A DNA stretch of 64,000 bases from Cytobacillus stercorigallinarum (GTDB taxonomy: Bacteria; Bacillota; Bacilli; Bacillales; Cytobacillaceae). Below, in pieces: positions 27,413 to 36,066 of the stretch (position 1 is its first letter; each line of letters opens with the position of its first letter). The stretch covers positions 806,001 through 870,000 of the forward strand of contig NZ_JACSQT010000001.1 in NCBI RefSeq assembly GCF_014836495.1. Reading direction: 5' to 3'. The translations under genes and the position numbers were made by a program. Below the pieces are notes generated by a model. It had not been told where the DNA came from and did not search any database. It saw only the letters and a list, made by a program, of their open reading frames with translations.

Positions 27413-27676
27413 ATGAATAGTAACGAACTTTTACAAAGCTACCGTTCATTATGGAAAAATAGAGAATTGGCAACAGGAGAAGAAAATGCAGATACTGTGT
27501 TAATGATAGCGATAGAAAAAGAGTTAAGAGATGAAAATGCACACCCACGAGTGAGAAAAGATAAACAAAGAAAGTTAATTGCTGCAATTAAAAGAATCAA
27601 TGACTCCTCACTTTCTTCTGATATGAAAGTAGCACTCATTGATATACATTTTAAAGTTTTCGCTACAATCGATTGA
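27413..27676 (+). CDS. Hypothetical helical protein (87 aa)
   Basis: Highly charged, predicted all-helical protein (MNSNELLQSYRSLWKNREL...). GAGAGGAGTGGATGAAAT gives a strong ribosome binding site. No family or motif recognised. It lies 75 bp before the lipoprotein-two-component operon. Confidence 0.6.
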   Translation: MNSNELLQSYRSLWKNRELATGEENADTVLMIAIEKELRDENAHPRVRKDKQRKLIAAIKRINDSSLSSDMKVALIDIHFKVFATID

Positions 27677-27751
27677 ATGTTTTCACACTTTTAACACAAC
27701 CATTCGGTATCCTTGACTTATAAAAACATTGAAACTGGGGAGAAACTTTAT

Positions 27752-28726
27752 ATGCGTTATTACAAGGCGTTCATATTTTTCTTACTGATTTCTTCTTTCT
27801 TAACTGCCTGTAGACAGGAAGAATTCACAAATATACCAGCTGATCGGGATATTGCATTAACAGTCAATATTAAGGAAATGAGTCTATCATTTATAGACAT
27901 ACAGGCGCAAAAAAGCATCGGTTCATGGAAGGTCAATAAAGCATACACGGGAGGAAGTGTACTATCAGATGGCGACACTCTTTTACTGTATGGAGAAAAG
28001 TTAAACACCATTGATCTTTACTCATTATCTAGAGGGGAACTGATTCATCAGTGGACGATTGGTGAGGGGATTGTGGACGTTGAGGAACTAGGAGCTGACA
28101 CAATAGTTGCTTTAGATGAGAGAAAAAATAGCGTCCGATTTTTTAATAGTAATGGAGAAGAAACAAGTGATATTGATATCTTTGATCGACCACTAGAAAT
28201 GACACATGATGAAGCTCGTGATGAACTCATCATTATAGGATTTGATGAGAATGTCCTTACAAATATTGATTTAGAAACGATGGAAATAAAAGAAAACTAT
28301 GAAATACATACACATGCAACAGGTTTGTTCTCATTAGATGACGAAATATGGGTCGGTGGACATGGTGAAGGATTAGATATTGAAAAATATGTACATGTTT
28401 ATGATAGAGAGACCGGAAAAGCATTAAGAAAAATTAGTGTTCCTTCAATGCCAGTTGATTTTACCAAAGCTGATGATGCGATATTTGTTGTGAGCCATGG
28501 AACAAATCTGCTTTATAAGTTAAATGAGGCTGGTGAAGTATTAGGTGAAATGAGCGTAACAGCTAATCCTTTCACAATTGAAACCGTTAGAGATATGATA
28601 TTGGTCGCAGGGTATGATAGCTCTGAGTTACAATTTATCGATTCAGAGACACTAAAACTGAAAGGATCGATAGAAGTAGGCGAAGGTCCGTTTCAAATTT
28701 TGCTTAGGGAGAACGAGGATTCATGA
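27752..28726 (+). CDS. Beta-propeller-like lipoprotein in a two-component operon
   Basis: 324 aa with a lipobox (FLTAC, ~residues 16-20). The mature protein has regular ~40-residue beta repeats (for example NTIDLYSLSRGELIHQW, NVLTNIDLETMEIKENY, HVYDRETGKALRKI, FIDSETLKLKGSI), the YVTN/NHL propeller pattern. ATG 27752 follows GGGGAG; an earlier in-frame ATG at 27713 has no site. Its stop overlaps the start of the response regulator gene by 4 bp, so it is translationally coupled. A role as extracellular sensor for the kinase is inferred. Confidence 0.75.
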   Translation: MRYYKAFIFFLLISSFLTACRQEEFTNIPADRDIALTVNIKEMSLSFIDIQAQKSIGSWKVNKAYTGGSVLSDGDTLLLYGEKLNTIDLYSLSRGELIHQWTIGEGIVDVEELGADTIVALDERKNSVRFFNSNGEETSDIDIFDRPLEMTHDEARDELIIIGFDENVLTNIDLETMEIKENYEIHTHATGLFSLDDEIWVGGHGEGLDIEKYVHVYDRETGKALRKISVPSMPVDFTKADDAIFVVSHGTNLLYKLNEAGEVLGEMSVTANPFTIETVRDMILVAGYDSSELQFIDSETLKLKGSIEVGEGPFQILLRENEDS

Positions 28727-29403
28727 GAAAAGTAAATATATTAATTATTGATGATGAACCAGATATGAGAACATTAATTGAGATGTATTTGGAGAATTCG
28801 GGATTTAAATGCTTTACCGCTGAGAGTGGTGAAGAAGGCTACATGATATTGAAGGAAGCTGAAATTGATTTAGTCATTTTAGATATTATGATGCCAAATG
28901 AAGATGGATATGAAGTTTGTCAAAAAATACGTACGAACTCAGATATTCCAATCATTTTTCTGTCAGCAAAAGGAGAAGAATGGGATAAAGTGAAGGGGCT
29001 GCAATTAGGCGGTGACGATTATATTGTTAAACCACTAAGCCCAGGAGAACTTGTAGCTAGAATACATGCCGTTCTTCGGAGATCTGGAAAAGTGAAACAA
29101 GAATCCGAGCAAATAAAAATAGGGAAGTTATCAATTGATAAAAAAGCGCGGAGAGTCCTTGTCGAAGAGGAAAAAATTTCTTTAACTTTAAAAGAGTTTG
29201 AAATGCTTTCTTATTTAATTCAACATGTTAACCAGGCGCTTTCAAGGGAGCAGCTCCTTGAACATGTGTGGGGAATTGAATATGATGGTAGCTTACGAAC
29301 GGTCGATACCCATATTAAAACATTAAGGATGAAATTGGGTATAGCAGATTACATTCAAACTGTATGGGGTGTAGGGTATAAATTAGAGGTACCAGACAAA
29401 TGA
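28723..29403 (+). CDS. OmpR/PhoB-family response regulator
   Basis: 226 aa. The receiver domain (~1-120) has the acidic pair in IIDDEPDM, the phospho-acceptor Asp in VILDIMMPNEDG, the SAK motif, and the conserved KP in IVKPLSPGEL. The winged-helix output domain (~130-225) has LTLKEFEMLSYL, SREQLLEHVWG, and RTVDTHIKTLRMKLG. It overlaps the upstream lipoprotein and the downstream kinase gene by 4 bp each. Confidence 0.93.
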   Translation: MRKVNILIIDDEPDMRTLIEMYLENSGFKCFTAESGEEGYMILKEAEIDLVILDIMMPNEDGYEVCQKIRTNSDIPIIFLSAKGEEWDKVKGLQLGGDDYIVKPLSPGELVARIHAVLRRSGKVKQESEQIKIGKLSIDKKARRVLVEEEKISLTLKEFEMLSYLIQHVNQALSREQLLEHVWGIEYDGSLRTVDTHIKTLRMKLGIADYIQTVWGVGYKLEVPDK

Positions 29404-30803
29404 AGTACCTTACCGACACATTAGCCAAAAAGTTATGGTTAACAGTGACGATAGCGATACTTATCACAATTGTTTATTCCTACCTATTATCTTATTTGTT
29501 TTATGAGAAATTATATGTCGAAAATGTAGAAGATACATTATTAGAAGAAGGATTAGCCTTAGCGTCTGATTATAAAGGTGGAGAAATAAGTACAGACTTA
29601 AAAGAAAAAGTAGCTTGGTACAATGATAAATCAGAAACCGATATTATCATGGTAGATAATCCCCGGGAATTAAGTGCATGCTTTCCATTTGAAATGAAGT
29701 ATGATTCGCTTATTAACGGAGAAGAACGAGAGCAATTATTAAAAGGAACCCCAATTTACAAAACGGGTTTTGAAGAAAGATTTGATACTCGTATTATGGG
29801 TGTGATTATCCCATTATTAGATGATAATCGCCTCGCTGGTATTATTTATGTCTATTTACCGTTAGAGAAAATTTCTGATATTACACAGGATTTCGCTTAT
29901 CTTTGGATGCTTGCCGCGTTCATCTTTCTTCTATTCGCCATTATGACAGGTACTTTTCTGATTAAAAGAATGACTAGCCCGTTAATGGAAATGAAGTTAG
30001 CAGCTGAACAAGTGTCTAGAGGGAACTATAATGTGCGGTTAGCGACAAATCAACAAGATGAAATTGGTGAACTGGCTAGTGCTTTTAATTCGATGGCCAC
30101 CTCTATTCAAAAAGAAGATGATAAAAAGCGAGAATTTCTTGCTAATGTGTCTCACGAATTAAGAACACCCATTAGTTATGTCAAAGGATATAGTGATGCA
30201 TTGAAGTCTGGTCTTGTAACTAATGAAGAAGATCAAGAAAAATACCTTGAGCTGATTTATCGGGAAGCAACTCGGATGGAAAGACTTGTCGGTGATTTAT
30301 TAGATTTGTCAAAACTCGAAACAGATGACTATCGGTTGGTGAAAGCGCCAATACCGCTAGCCCAGCTATTGGAAGATGTCGTGCAAAAGTATCGTCCGCG
30401 AATTAAAAGAAAAGGCTTATCTATAGAAGTTGATCTTGATCCGGATATCATTATCATTGCAGATGAAGGTAGAATCGAACAAATTATGCAAAATATTTTT
30501 GATAATGCGATTAGATATACTGATGAGGGCACATTATTACTTGATCTTTTCCAAACAGAAGATGGCTGTTGTATTCAATTGGAAGACTCGGGGATTGGGA
30601 TACCCGAAGAAGATTTAGATAAAATCCGGCAAAGATTTTATCGAGTGAATAAAGCGAGGACGAGAGCTGATGGTGGTACAGGACTTGGTTTAGCCATTGT
30701 GGAGAAACTCGTACATTTACACGAAGGACGCTTGCTTATTCAAAGTGAATACAATATTGGTACTACGATACAAATTATACTTCCAATGGTAAATGATGAT
30801 TAA
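29400..30803 (+). CDS. Sensor histidine kinase
   Basis: 467 aa. TM1 at ~12-34, an extracellular domain (~35-162), TM2 at ~165-188, HAMP (~190-240), HisKA with FLANVSHELRTPISYVKGY (phospho-His near 250), and HATPase_c with the N box (QNIFDNAIRYTDEG), DSGIGIP and GGTGLGLAIVEKL. It phosphorylates the regulator encoded just upstream. A terminator ends the three-gene operon. Confidence 0.92.
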   Translation: MKYLTDTLAKKLWLTVTIAILITIVYSYLLSYLFYEKLYVENVEDTLLEEGLALASDYKGGEISTDLKEKVAWYNDKSETDIIMVDNPRELSACFPFEMKYDSLINGEEREQLLKGTPIYKTGFEERFDTRIMGVIIPLLDDNRLAGIIYVYLPLEKISDITQDFAYLWMLAAFIFLLFAIMTGTFLIKRMTSPLMEMKLAAEQVSRGNYNVRLATNQQDEIGELASAFNSMATSIQKEDDKKREFLANVSHELRTPISYVKGYSDALKSGLVTNEEDQEKYLELIYREATRMERLVGDLLDLSKLETDDYRLVKAPIPLAQLLEDVVQKYRPRIKRKGLSIEVDLDPDIIIIADEGRIEQIMQNIFDNAIRYTDEGTLLLDLFQTEDGCCIQLEDSGIGIPEEDLDKIRQRFYRVNKARTRADGGTGLGLAIVEKLVHLHEGRLLIQSEYNIGTTIQIILPMVNDD

Positions 30804-30807
30804 TATT

Positions 30808-30846
30808 AAAGGCTACTCTTTCTATAAAGAAGAGTGGCCTTTTTTG
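30808..30846 (+). terminator. Terminator of the lipoprotein-RR-HK operon
   Basis: AAAGGCTACTCTT pairs with AAGAGTGGCCTTT and is followed by a T-run. Confidence 0.85.
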
Positions 30847-30977
30847 TCGTAGTTAATGAATATCTTTTGTTGTTCATGAGGCAAGTTATAGAAAAGTTTT
30901 ATGCTACAAACCGCCTTACATCAAGGTTTTCAGCCTTTGATATCATTTCATTATAGTTGCATAATAAATATCACGAA

Positions 30978-30994
30978 TGTTACGTATATGTAAT
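30978..30994 (+). promoter_or_regulatory. Candidate WalR (YycF) box
   Basis: TGTTAC-GTATA-TGTAAT is an exact fit to the WalR direct repeat TGTWAH-N5-TGTWAH. It lies 31 bp upstream of the -35 hexamer of the CAP-protein promoter. WalR controls cell-wall genes, which suits the secreted product. Confidence 0.5.
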
Positions 30995-31024
30995 AAAAGT
31001 AAAAGAGAAAAAGGCTTTTTCAAG

Positions 31025-31053
31025 TTGTCAAGTATATTATTCTAGTATATAAA
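31025..31053 (+). promoter_or_regulatory. Sigma-A-type promoter for the CAP-domain gene
   Basis: TTGTCA (31025-31030), 17-bp spacer, TATAAA (31048-31053). It would give a 5' leader of about 215 nt. Confidence 0.6.
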
Positions 31054-31087
31054 TGGAAACACGATAGTGTCACTACCAATTAATGAT

Positions 31088-31215
31088 AAAAAAACCTATT
31101 CTCTAAAAATCAAAAAAACCTAATCATCATAACGTTTTTTCTTTCTATTATTAGAAAGATGCAAGAAAGAATGGTTCATTTCTATTTCCTCCCAAAAATA
31201 TTACAAAAAAACCTA
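31088..31215 (+). repeat. Three copies of AAAAAAACCTA in the CAP-gene leader
   Basis: Exact 11-mers at 31088-31098, 31112-31122 and 31205-31215, between the promoter and the start codon of the CAP-domain gene. Spacing is 24 and 93 bp. The role is unknown; it could bind a regulator or an RNA. Confidence 0.6.
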
Positions 31216-31275
31216 TGATATGATTATCTCACAGCAAGAAACAACAAAAAACATCCATTAGGGAGGAAATAGATT

Positions 31276-32148
31276 ATGAGTAAGAAAGTTATTTTTTCAG
31301 TAGCGGCAGCAGCTGCATTATTAGTATCAGCACCAGGTTTAAACAAGGCAGAAGCGGCAGAGCCAGCTCAAGTAAAAGTAGAAACAAAGGCTTTTGTCTA
31401 TCAAACTTCTAATATGTTAAACCAAGATTATATTAATAAAGTGATGCAAGATTGCATGAGTAAATATAATGTGAATTGGAATCAAAAAGATATTCAAAAC
31501 ATCTTAAGTCAAGCGAAAGAAAGAGCACAAGCAGCATTAGAACAAGGTAAAGCGCAAGCGGCACAACCAGAACAACCAGAACAAGCAGCACAACCAGAAC
31601 AAGTAGCACAACCAGAGCAAAATCAACAAGTAGAACAGCCAGTTCAACAACCAACACAACCTGAAGAACAACCGGCACAACCAGCAGAACAACCAGCTGA
31701 AGAAGCAGCACAACCAGAGCAAGAAGTAGCTGAAGAAACACAAGCACCATCAGAAGAGGCATCATCTGAAGTTAGTGCATATGAACAACAAGTACTTGAT
31801 TTAACAAATAAAGAACGTGCAAATGCTGGTCTTCCTGCATTAGAACTTGATGTGGAACTTAGTAATGTAGCGCGTGAAAAATCTCGTGATATGCAAGCAA
31901 AAGGGTATTTCGATCATAACAGCCCAACATATGGTTCTCCATTTGATATGATGAAACAATTTGGAATCTCTTATACTTCTGCAGGTGAAAACATTGCCCA
32001 AGGTCAACAAACACCAGAAGAAGTAGTACAAGCTTGGATGAATAGCCAAGGTCACCGTGAAAATATTCTTAACTCTAGCTATACTCACCTTGGAGTAGGT
32101 TATGTTGAGAACGGTAATTACTGGACTCAAATGTTCATCGGTAAATAA
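31276..32148 (+). CDS. Secreted CAP-domain (YkwD-like) protein
   Basis: 290 aa. Signal peptide (~1-27, cleavage likely after NKAEA). A short N-terminal domain (~30-90) is followed by a long Gln/Pro/Ala/Glu-rich linker of degenerate AQPEQ-like repeats (~93-160) and a C-terminal CAP domain (~168-290) with YEQQVLDLTNKERANAGLPA, YFDHNSPTYGSPF, AGENIAQGQQT and GHRENIL. Bacterial CAP proteins are wall-associated and of mostly unknown activity. GGGAGGAAATAGATT precedes the ATG. Confidence 0.85.
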   Translation: MSKKVIFSVAAAAALLVSAPGLNKAEAAEPAQVKVETKAFVYQTSNMLNQDYINKVMQDCMSKYNVNWNQKDIQNILSQAKERAQAALEQGKAQAAQPEQPEQAAQPEQVAQPEQNQQVEQPVQQPTQPEEQPAQPAEQPAEEAAQPEQEVAEETQAPSEEASSEVSAYEQQVLDLTNKERANAGLPALELDVELSNVAREKSRDMQAKGYFDHNSPTYGSPFDMMKQFGISYTSAGENIAQGQQTPEEVVQAWMNSQGHRENILNSSYTHLGVGYVENGNYWTQMFIGK

Positions 32149-32185
32149 TAGTCGGACAAATATGTTTTACTTCTTATCATTCAAG

Positions 32186-32230
32186 ATGAGCAACACCTGC
32201 ATCATACGATGCGGGCGTTGCTCATTTTTT
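32186..32230 (+). terminator. Terminator after the CAP-domain gene
   Basis: ATGAGCAACACCTGCATC pairs with GATGCGGGCGTTGCTCAT, followed by six T. Confidence 0.85.
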
Positions 32231-32438
32231 ATTGTTCCTCAAAAAATAAATACATTTAGACTTTAGCTGTTTTGGCAAAGTAAGGTTTGTTTGCATGCGT
32301 TTCATATTCATTTTACGACCATCCGATTACAAAGATATCGCACGGCTTACTCATCCATTTATGATTCATTTTCCAAATCGTTCTAATTAAATGATATAAT
32401 GTATGTATAAAGAGTAATTAAACAACGGAGTGAATGGA

Positions 32439-33083
32439 TTGAAGGATTTTTTATTTAATAATAAACAACGATTTGGGGAATCGCTTCCTGAACAAATTGC
32501 CAAATACATATTAAGGGAAATTATGAAAGGTTCTTATATTCCTGGAGATAAAATTATTGAAGAGAAAATAGCAGAAGAGCTAAAAACAAGTAGAGCACCA
32601 GTGAGAGAAGCATTATATTTACTTCAAGTAGACAATATTGTCGAGCGTATTCATCGAAAAGGGACAGTTGTAAAATCCTTTACGGCTGAAGATATAAAAG
32701 AATATACACATGTCATGGTTGGACTCATTCAAATGGCACTAGATATGACTTCGAATCGATGGCATGATGAAACGAAAGAGACGTTAATATTAAAACTCAA
32801 TGAAGCGGAAGAAGCGTTTCTTGCAGGTGATCTCATTGGTTATCAAATGAAATCCACGGGTGTAACAACGTTCTTTTTTGAAGTGGCGAACAATAAAGCA
32901 CTGTCTAAATTTTATTATGAATCTGTTTATATATTAACCGTATTTGCCCAAGTGAAATGGACAATGGATACAATGAACAGTTTTCATCCAAGAATGAAAT
33001 TAATCACTAAAAATCTGATGGAAAATAAGATTACCGAAGCGAAGGAAGTAGTACCAGCTCTTTTATTAGAAACGTTAGAATAA
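32439..33083 (+). CDS. GntR-family (FadR subfamily) regulator
   Basis: 214 aa. The winged helix (~15-75) shows EQIAKYILREIMKGSYIPGD, EEKIAEELKTSRAPVREALYLL and RIHRKGTVVKSF. A helical FCD-type effector domain follows (~80-210), somewhat short for the family. TTG 32439 is preferred because GGAGTG is 6 bp upstream; the in-frame GTG at 32430 overlaps that site. It precedes an SDR gene whose -35 region carries a palindrome, so it is probably that gene's repressor. Confidence 0.85.
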   Translation: MKDFLFNNKQRFGESLPEQIAKYILREIMKGSYIPGDKIIEEKIAEELKTSRAPVREALYLLQVDNIVERIHRKGTVVKSFTAEDIKEYTHVMVGLIQMALDMTSNRWHDETKETLILKLNEAEEAFLAGDLIGYQMKSTGVTTFFFEVANNKALSKFYYESVYILTVFAQVKWTMDTMNSFHPRMKLITKNLMENKITEAKEVVPALLLETLE

Positions 33084-33106
33084 GGATGTCCACTTATGGG
33101 CATCCT
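33084..33106 (+). terminator. Weak stem-loop after the FadR-type gene
   Basis: GGATGTCC, loop ACTTAT, GGGCATCC. An 8-bp stem with only a short T-rich tail. Confidence 0.4.
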
Positions 33107-33122
33107 ATTAATAATAATCAAA

Positions 33123-33155
33123 ATTGTCGACAATATACAATTTTAGTAGTATGAT
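33123..33155 (+). promoter_or_regulatory. SDR promoter with overlapping palindromic operator
   Basis: ATTGTCGACAAT (33123-33134) is a perfect 12-bp palindrome and fits the GT-N2-AC core of FadR-type operators. It contains the -35 (TCGACA, 33127-33132), which is 17 bp from the -10 TATGAT (33150-33155). Binding would block polymerase. Confidence 0.55.
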
Positions 33156-33188
33156 TATTTAGGATTAAACAAAAGGGAGGAATTTCAG

Positions 33189-33959
33189 ATGAGTTTTTCA
33201 AACAAAGTAGTTCTAATTACAGGTGCCGCAGGTGGGATTGGATTAGCTGCAGCGAAAGCTTTTGCTAAAGAAGGTGCCAAGCTTGCACTAGTAGATTTAT
33301 CTAAAGAGGCATTAGAAAAGGCTGCTGCTTCTATTGATGCTGAGGAGATTTTATTGTTATCAGCTGATGTTACAAAAGAAGAAGAAGTAAAAAAATATGT
33401 TGAAGATACACAACAAGCATTTGGTCGTATCGATACATTTATTAATAATGCTGGAATCAATGGCGATTTTGCCATCTTAGATGAGCAATCAAAGAAAAAT
33501 TTTGATGCAGTATTTGGGGTAAATGTTTTCGGTGCGTTTTTAGGATTAAAATATGTTTTACCTGTGATGAAAGCTCAAAAAAGTGGAGCAATCGTTAATA
33601 CAGCTTCAAACGGCGGTTTATTAGGTGCACCAGGTATGGGGCTTTATGTTGCATCTAAACATGCAGTAATCGGGTTAAACAAAACGGCTGCACTAGAAGC
33701 TGCTGATTATGGTGTAAGAGTAAATGCGGTTACGCCATCTGGTGTAGATACACAAATGATGAGATCCATTGAAGCAAACGCTATGCCTGAACAAACAGAT
33801 AATGCCCGTACACAATTTGAAAGTTCTGTACCAATGAAAAGATATGCAACAGCTGAGGAAATTGCCGATCTAATGGTATTTTTATCATCAGAAAAAGCTT
33901 CATTTATTTCAGGATCATATTATCGTATCGATGGTGGACAAGGTGCTACATCAGTTTAA
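33189..33959 (+). CDS. SDR-family oxidoreductase
   Basis: 256 aa classical short-chain dehydrogenase. Cofactor motif TGAAGGIG (~11-18), an acidic residue after beta-2 (LVDL) suggesting NAD, NNAG, then the catalytic Ser in NTASNGG, the YVASK Tyr/Lys pair, and IDGGQG near the C-terminus. Substrate unknown. AAAGGGAGGAATTTCAG precedes the ATG. Likely controlled by the upstream GntR protein. Confidence 0.87.
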   Translation: MSFSNKVVLITGAAGGIGLAAAKAFAKEGAKLALVDLSKEALEKAAASIDAEEILLLSADVTKEEEVKKYVEDTQQAFGRIDTFINNAGINGDFAILDEQSKKNFDAVFGVNVFGAFLGLKYVLPVMKAQKSGAIVNTASNGGLLGAPGMGLYVASKHAVIGLNKTAALEAADYGVRVNAVTPSGVDTQMMRSIEANAMPEQTDNARTQFESSVPMKRYATAEEIADLMVFLSSEKASFISGSYYRIDGGQGATSV

Positions 33960-33982
33960 AAAATCAAAAAAGTTAGCGTTAG

Positions 33983-34107
33983 GGATTGGCTATGAAGGCG
34001 TTTGGTGAAAAAAGGTGCAAACGTTGTCAATGCTGAGATGAACGTAGAGAGTGGCAAAGCTTTATGGCTGAAACTTTTACAGTAGACAGTGGATATACTG
34101 CCATTTA
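33983..34107 (+). pseudogene. Degraded SDR remnant
   Basis: Just after the SDR gene, broken frames encode pieces of another SDR: a KKGANVVNAEMNVESGKAL-like stretch (N-terminal region) runs almost directly into ETFTVDSGYTAI (the C-terminal end of SDRs). The middle of the gene is missing and the pieces are in different frames. It looks like a deleted tandem SDR copy. Confidence 0.55.
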
Positions 34108-34119
34108 AATAAGTTCATA

Positions 34120-34167
34120 CGGTGAAAAGGCCTTAGTATTATTTATGGCCTTTTCACCGCTTCTTTT
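34120..34167. terminator. Bidirectional stem-loop terminator
   Basis: CGGTGAAAAGGCC and GGCCTTTTCACCG form a 13-bp perfect stem, followed by a T-rich tail on the plus strand. Confidence 0.8.
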
Positions 34168-35398
34168 ATATCATGACTATTCCCTCTTATGAATATCTGC
34201 TGCTGCACGAATACCCGACTTTCAATCCATCCAGGGAAAGAGATGTATGCTCCCCAGAAAAATGAAGTCTCCCTGTTGGTTTACTTACTTCCTCGCCGAA
34301 ATCTTTTTGTTGACCTGGTGAATATAACGTGAAACAACCTGCCGAAAAAGAATTTCTACTCCAATTAAATGTAACGGTTCTGAGGTATTCTATATAGACA
34401 ATATCCCCATATACTTCACTTAAGCTTTTCTAGACTTCCCTCGTAATATCTAATTGTGACAAACTATTCCATAATAAAGCGTCATTGCCCCAACTATAGC
34501 TGACAAGTAAAACAACTGGTCTATCATTATTTACCCTATTAGGAACATAGCTAAAATGAATCGGTACATCAGTTTTAACATGACCAAAGTTGTACCTTTT
34601 CCAAAAAGGGCTACTAAATTCAATCCCAATTTTCATTGAAGGAATGTTTTACAATTCTCTAATTGCCTGCCATTTTTTTGACTGATGCTATTTTGGGGTA
34701 GTAAAGCTATCAATTGAAGTAAAGTAAATTTAAAAGTATGTTGATATGTATCATTAACGTAGATGGCTACTTTATTCCCACTTTGTTTGATTCTTTCTAT
34801 TTTTTGATTGAAAAAAATAGGTTCGATGGTAATTCCATTTGGCAAGAGTAGGGGAGAGGACAATAGATAAAATCGACATAAATGATCAATTTTGAAACCC
34901 TTCAATTCCTATAAAAATACTAATTAATCTTATCGCATTTGAAGATAAAGGCGTTTCTAAGGGGTTAAACTTTAAAAAATCGACCATGGAATATTTACCG
35001 TATTCTGAGACTATTCTTTTTTTGTCTTCTTCTGTACTGTGATTATATAGTGTGATAAAGGGTTCTACTGCCTCATGTAATAGTGTAAAGGCTGGGATAA
35101 TGGCAATTGAAATTTAGCTAAATATTGTTATACAAAAAGTTTATGTGTATGACGGATTCTCATCGCACCCATATCCAGATCATCCCCATCCGTAAAAGGA
35201 AGATCTAAGCGTGTATATTCTTCCTCCTACACGGCTATTCCTGACCGTATGCCCTGCCTGTTTAAGGCGTGAGGCAGAAACTAATCCAGCCATACCAGCA
35301 ACTGCAGTTGAAATTTTCTTTTTTCGTTTTTTTATAATCGGTAATCCATTTTTAATGATTGAAAGCATTGTTGTTAGGGTATTTAGGTAGTAACACAT
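34168..35398 (-). pseudogene. Decayed flavin monoamine/L-amino-acid oxidase gene
   Basis: Read on the minus strand, fragments in several frames follow the order of an amine oxidase. First comes an FAD-binding N-terminus (STAVAGMAGLVSASRLKQAG, then VGGRIYTLRS and DMGAMRIRHTH). Then IEPIFFNQKIERIKQSGNKV, PVVLLVSYSWGNDALLWNSL and LHFSGEHTS, then DGWIES and IRAAADIHKRE-like ends. Several frameshifts and a missing stretch separate them, so no intact protein is made. I am reminded of YobN-type oxidases. Confidence 0.7.
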
Positions 35399-35412
35399 AT
35401 TTCCACTCCAAA

Positions 35413-35877
35413 CTAATAGTCATCGACATGAATTTCAGATAATTGCCGGTCAATTAACTTATAAAGTTGGATTTCTAAAATGTCATCTTGGAAGTCTGCT
35501 TTAGCGCCCTTTTTATGAACAAGAGTCGGTAATGTAATAAGTGTTTGGTCACTGTCTTTTGGGATATGTTCGAGAATGAGTTGATTGGTTGTATGATACA
35601 TTTTTAATTGTTTTAACCATTCTCGTTTTTGGATTTCTATTCTTACAAACACATACTTATGTGTCTCCAAGACACGAAATCTTAACTTACTTTGTGATTG
35701 TTTATTTTCTGTTGTATGTTGAGTTTCTTCTTGTTCTTGCTTTGTTGAATATTGAAGGTCATTCGGAAAGACCTTTCCGAGCATCCCTTGTACATACTCA
35801 TTGACTTCTTTTTGGTTTAGTTTTTCGAATTTGGCCTTCATTTCTTTATTAAATGGGAATTGATTCCAAGGGAACAT
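35413..35877 (-). CDS. GerT-like spore coat/germination protein (Hsp20-like)
   Basis: 154 aa, soluble. It begins MFPWNQFPFNKEMKAKFEKL with an aromatic N-terminus, then a helical stretch with VNEYVQGMLGKVFP, and a beta-rich C-terminal half (RFRVLETHKYVFVRIEIQ, LITLPTLVHKKGAKADFQD) like an alpha-crystallin domain. This resembles GerT of B. subtilis as I remember it, a coat protein needed for germination. AAGGGTGAAAAGT precedes ATG 35877. The identification is moderate. Confidence 0.5.
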   Translation of the reverse strand: MFPWNQFPFNKEMKAKFEKLNQKEVNEYVQGMLGKVFPNDLQYSTKQEQEETQHTTENKQSQSKLRFRVLETHKYVFVRIEIQKREWLKQLKMYHTTNQLILEHIPKDSDQTLITLPTLVHKKGAKADFQDDILEIQLYKLIDRQLSEIHVDDY

Positions 35878-36066
35878 ATACTTTTCACCCTTCCAAAAAA
35901 AGAGATGATCTTTCCGATGATGATAAACGCCTATTATTTAATTTATGCAACAATTCCATTTTCGTTAAAGGAACATCAATACAAAACACTTGCAACATTA
36001 CTTTTTACTGATTAGTATTGAAATTAAATAATAATTTAAAAAATTCTAACTAAAAGGGGTTGTTTT

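Noticed and set aside
31433..31765. Minus-strand open frames rich in Leu and Val opposite the CAP-domain gene
   Set aside because: They mirror the Gln/Pro/Glu repeat linker on the plus strand; there is no ribosome binding site and composition is an artefact of the repeats.
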